DNA from: JBEKHI01 sp050012355
GTDB taxonomy: Bacteria > Actinomycetota > Actinomycetes > Streptosporangiales > Streptosporangiaceae
Length of the DNA: 16,277 bases
Direction of reading: 5' to 3'
Assembly (NCBI GenBank): GCA_050012355.1
Contig: JBEKHI010000291.1
Location: forward strand, 1-16,277
The notes under the pieces were generated by a model. That model was not told the origin of the DNA, ran no database searches, and saw nothing but the letters and a program-made list of their open reading frames with translations. The position numbers were made by a program, and so were the translations under genes. Of this stretch, positions 13,939 through 16,277 are shown piece by piece. Every line of letters starts with the position of its first letter. Within the stretch, counting starts at the first letter, position 1.

Positions 13939-14841
13939 GTGGATTCTCCGATCATCGAGGGATTCAAGAGCCGGACGGAGCGAGTGGGGGACGTCGATCT
14001 CCACTACTGGGTGGGAGGGGACGCCGATGGGCCGCCGGTGCTGCTCTGGCACGGATTCCTTGGCACCGGCTACTCCTGGCGAAAGGTCATGCCCCTGCTC
14101 GCCCGGGCTGGCCTGGCCGTGCTCGTCCCCGACATGAGGGGATATGGCGACTCCGGCAAGCCACCGGGGATCGACGGGTACGACGGGCGGTCCCTGGCAG
14201 AGGAGTTCCGCCAACTGGTCCGCCAGACCGGTTTCGGCGGCGGGCGGCCCCTGACCGTAGTTGCCCACGATATGGGAGCGCCCCCAGCCCTGCTCTGGGC
14301 GGCCGACCATCCCGCAGAGCTTGCGAACCTGGTCTACGTGGAGGAACCGGTCATGCGCCTTGAGTTCCTCTCCAAACTGATCGTCTACACTCCTGAGGCC
14401 GCCGCCAGCGGATCGATGTGGTGGTGGCTGCTCCCCCTGGCGCCCAATGGCCCCGAGACCGTGATCGTCGGCCACGAGCGGGCTTATCTCAGCTGGTTCT
14501 ACGACCGGGTGCGGTCCAGCCACGACGGGGTTGGAGCGGCCATCAATGAGTACGCCCGCACCTTCCGCGGGACCGAGGGGGTCCTCGGCGCCCTCGGCGT
14601 CTACCGGGCCGCATTCCGGACCATCGACCAGACCGAGCCCCTCGCTGCCGCCAGGGTCACCGTCCCCGTGGTCGCAGTGGGAGGGGAGTTGTCCCGGGGC
14701 GACCACGTGCGGCAGATGGTCGAGTCGGTAGCCGAGACGGTCACCGGCGTGGTCATACCCGGATGCGGCCACTTCGTGCCCGAGGAGCGCCCCGACCGGC
14801 TCGTGGACCTTGTGCTTGAACTGACCAGCACACCGAGCTGA
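13939..14841 (+). CDS. Alpha/beta hydrolase, epoxide-hydrolase/dehalogenase-like
   Basis: A 300-residue alpha/beta-hydrolase-fold enzyme. The oxyanion-hole motif is HGFLGTGYSW (H38-W47) and the strand-4 segment is DMRGYGDSGKPP (65-76). The nucleophile elbow is VAHDMGAPPA with Asp (D111) rather than Ser. The catalytic His is H278 in GCGHFVPEERPD. An Asp nucleophile together with this His context indicates the epoxide hydrolase / haloacid-haloalkane dehalogenase branch. The acid may be E250 or D255. There is no signal peptide, so it should be cytoplasmic. The GTG at 13939 is chosen because GGAAGG lies about ten bases upstream and the family N-terminus begins here; the frame is open upstream through the LysR stub, which I leave out. 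The substrate is unknown. Flanking LysR pieces suggest it arrived by insertion. Confidence 0.88.
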   Translation: MDSPIIEGFKSRTERVGDVDLHYWVGGDADGPPVLLWHGFLGTGYSWRKVMPLLARAGLAVLVPDMRGYGDSGKPPGIDGYDGRSLAEEFRQLVRQTGFGGGRPLTVVAHDMGAPPALLWAADHPAELANLVYVEEPVMRLEFLSKLIVYTPEAAASGSMWWWLLPLAPNGPETVIVGHERAYLSWFYDRVRSSHDGVGAAINEYARTFRGTEGVLGALGVYRAAFRTIDQTEPLAAARVTVPVVAVGGELSRGDHVRQMVESVAETVTGVVIPGCGHFVPEERPDRLVDLVLELTSTPS

Positions 14842-14898
14842 CACCCAGCCGATGAACTCATTGCTAGTTCGCTGCGCGAGCGGTTCATCCCGCGGCAG

Positions 14899-14937
14899 CG
14901 CATCGGCAAGCAACTTGTTGAAAGGACCAGTCGCGTC
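14899..14937 (+). pseudogene. LysR-like fragment downstream of the hydrolase
   Basis: Thirteen codons read RIGKQLVERTSRV, matching the LysR segment RRIGxxLFERTSRxV that normally follows the stub at 13747-13836. The frame ends at a TAG (14953-14955). It is short, so the call rests on the pattern plus the neighbouring stub. Confidence 0.4.
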
Positions 14938-15043
14938 GCCGGGACACATCGATAGCTGCTAGACGGTGCCGTAATTGTCGAGGCGCTTCACCAACCGAGG
15001 GAGTGATCGGTAGGTTGTCGTGTCCAGCCGGTTCGTCGGACGT

Positions 15044-15051
15044 GGGAGGAG
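15044..15051 (+). promoter_or_regulatory. Ribosome binding site of the GH43 gene
   Basis: GGGAGGAG lies six bases before the GTG at 15058. It is the strongest plus-strand site in the window and fixes the start of a gene that has no ATG near its conserved N-terminus. Confidence 0.8.
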
Positions 15052-15057
15052 ATCTGC

Positions 15058-16277
15058 GTGAGCGGTGGCGGATGGAGCGCAGATGTGTTCACCAACCCGG
15101 TGGTAGCCGGCTGCCATCCCGATCCGAGCATCTGCCGCGCGGGCCCGGACTACTATCTCGCCTGTTCCAGTTTCGAGTACTTCCCGGGCGTGCCTATCTT
15201 CCACAGCTGGGACCTGGTGCACTGGGGCCAGATCGGCAACGCGCTGGAACGGCACCCTATGCCGGACACGACACCGTCATCCGGCGGTGTCTACGCCCCG
15301 ACGCTGCGCCACCACGACGGTCGGTTCTGGCTGATCACCGCCGATGTCTCCGGGGGCGGCACCGTATTGTTCACCGCCGCCAACCCGGCCGGGCCCTGGT
15401 CTGAGCCAGTCCGCTTGCCAGGCGTCACAGGTATCGACCCCGATCTTGCCTGGGATGACGACGGCCACTGCTGGTGCACGTATGCCGGGATCGAGCAGGT
15501 CCGCATCGACCAGGAGACCGGGCGCACGCTCGGCGAGCCGCGCCGCCTCTGGTCCGGCACGCCCGGCGCCCAGTACCCGGAAGCTCCGCACCTGTACCAG
15601 ATCGGCGATTACTGGTACCTGCTCATCGCCGAGGGAGGGACTGAGCGCGGTCACTGCGTGTCGGTCGCCCGGGGCCCAGCACCGGACGGGCCTTTCGCGC
15701 CATGCCCGGCCAATCCGATCCTCACTCACCGCAGCACCAGCCGGCCGGTCCAGAACACCGGCCACGCTGATCTGGTCCAGGCGCCTGACGGGTCCTGGTG
15801 GATGGTCCTGCTCGGGGTGCGGCCGCGCGGCGGCACCCCCGGTTGGCATGTGCTCGGACGCGAGACATACCTCACCCCCGTGACATGGGCCGATGGCTGG
15901 CCGGTGGTGGCTGAGGTAGAGCCCGTCATGACCGCTCCCTCGTGGCCGCCATGTCCGGTGCCTCCGCCGCCGGTACGTGAGGTTTTCGACGCGCCGCGAC
16001 TGCACCCGCGCTGGATCTCGCTCCGCTCCCGGTCCGCCGAATACTGTTCCGTTAGCGAACCCGCCGGACGGCTCACCTTGCGTGCTCGCGGCCGGTCGCT
16101 CGACGATCCCGCCGTCACGTTCACCGGCCGTCGCCAGCAGCACCTGTCATGCCGGGCACGGGCGCTGACCGATCCGGCCGACGGTCGCGGCGGCCTCGCG
16201 GTCCGCCTCGACGAGCGGCACCACTACGAGATCGAGGCAGGCGACGGTGAGGTACGGGCGCTGGCCAGGGTCGGACC
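15058..16277 (+). CDS. Glycoside hydrolase family 43, beta-xylosidase/arabinofuranosidase (3' truncated by window)
   Basis: The frame is open from GTG 15058 to the window end (406 residues, family usually about 500-540). It starts with the GH43 five-bladed propeller: NPVVAGCHPDPSICRAGPDY, then SSFEYFPGVPIFHSWDLVHW. The catalytic triad is in place: general base D22 (HPDPS), pKa-modulating D127 (GIDPDL) and general acid E175 (YPEAPH). Conserved H236 sits in TGHADLV. After about residue 300 (a proline run, then VREVFDAPRLHPRW) begins the C-terminal beta-sandwich seen in subfamilies such as GH43_11/12. There is no signal peptide, so it probably cleaves imported xylo- or arabino-oligosaccharides inside the cell. 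Specificity cannot be split between xylose and arabinose from sequence. No sugar-responsive operator was recognised upstream, and the downstream partners lie outside the window. Confidence 0.95.
   Translation, partial: MSGGGWSADVFTNPVVAGCHPDPSICRAGPDYYLACSSFEYFPGVPIFHSWDLVHWGQIGNALERHPMPDTTPSSGGVYAPTLRHHDGRFWLITADVSGGGTVLFTAANPAGPWSEPVRLPGVTGIDPDLAWDDDGHCWCTYAGIEQVRIDQETGRTLGEPRRLWSGTPGAQYPEAPHLYQIGDYWYLLIAEGGTERGHCVSVARGPAPDGPFAPCPANPILTHRSTSRPVQNTGHADLVQAPDGSWWMVLLGVRPRGGTPGWHVLGRETYLTPVTWADGWPVVAEVEPVMTAPSWPPCPVPPPPVREVFDAPRLHPRWISLRSRSAEYCSVSEPAGRLTLRARGRSLDDPAVTFTGRRQQHLSCRARALTDPADGRGGLAVRLDERHHYEIEAGDGEVRALARVG

Noticed and set aside
14851..14889. GATGAAC / GTTCATC inverted repeat after the hydrolase as a terminator
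   Set aside because: Arms are only 7 bp around a 25-base loop, and the sequence overlaps the LysR-like fragment; too weak to call.
14909..14923. CAAG-CAA-CTTG and TTGAAA before the GH43 gene as a LacI-type operator and -35 box
   Set aside because: The arms are 4 bp, no -10 lies at a suitable distance, and the same bases are better explained as LysR-like coding remnant.
13708..14949. Long minus-strand open frame opposite the hydrolase
   Set aside because: His/Pro/Gly-rich translation without domain signatures, antisense to a clear alpha/beta hydrolase.
15277..16143. Minus-strand open frame opposite the GH43 gene
   Set aside because: The plus strand encodes a full GH43 propeller with all three catalytic acids; the opposite frame shows no family pattern.

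Overview
The window is high-GC DNA with dense gene packing, frequent GTG starts, 4-bp GTGA/ATGA start-stop overlaps and weak or absent T-tracts behind hairpins. NarL-type two-component systems, PadR- and TetR-linked cassettes, ABC exporters and a GH43 glycosidase together point to a soil-type actinomycete (Actinomycetota). I cannot place it to genus.

Layout. (A) 2-1140: the end of a NarL-type histidine kinase (cut by the window edge) overlapping its response regulator. (B) 1205-3155: a small cytoplasmic DsbA-like oxidoreductase meets, tail to tail with no gap, an atypical short-chain dehydrogenase. The dehydrogenase is divergent from a TetR regulator, and the shared promoter carries two related palindromes 40 bp apart. 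(C) 7069-3235, minus strand: a padR / MacB-type ATPase / FtsX-type permease operon with overlapping genes and a likely PadR operator. (D) 8924-7219, minus strand: an ATPase plus ABC-2 permease, closed by a perfect 17-bp hairpin and divergent from a second complete histidine kinase / response regulator pair (9035-10902). That regulator has an unusual N-terminal extension encoded inside a hairpin repeat. (E) 10903-11530: no credible gene, but a 233-bp block bounded by perfect 15-bp inverted repeats (MITE-like), nine perfect copies of a heptamer and a stem-loop. (F) 11531-13299: a third ABC exporter (BcrA/NatA-like ATPase and six-segment permease). (G) 13300-14960: a decayed zone with an internally deleted ABC-2 permease remnant and a LysR N-terminal stub. 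An intact epoxide-hydrolase-type alpha/beta hydrolase follows, and a second short LysR-like fragment lies beyond it. (H) 15058 to the end: a GH43 beta-xylosidase/arabinofuranosidase cut by the window edge.

How the genes may work together. The main theme is envelope sensing and export: three ABC exporters lie beside two NarL-type two-component systems and a PadR repressor, each plausibly responding to an antibiotic, peptide or envelope stress. The TetR/dehydrogenase pair looks like a self-contained regulated unit. The most unusual material is the repeat-rich non-coding block 10903-11530, the N-terminal extension of the second response regulator, and the LysR gene that seems to be split around the hydrolase. 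I saw no tRNA, rRNA, CRISPR array or intact transposase.
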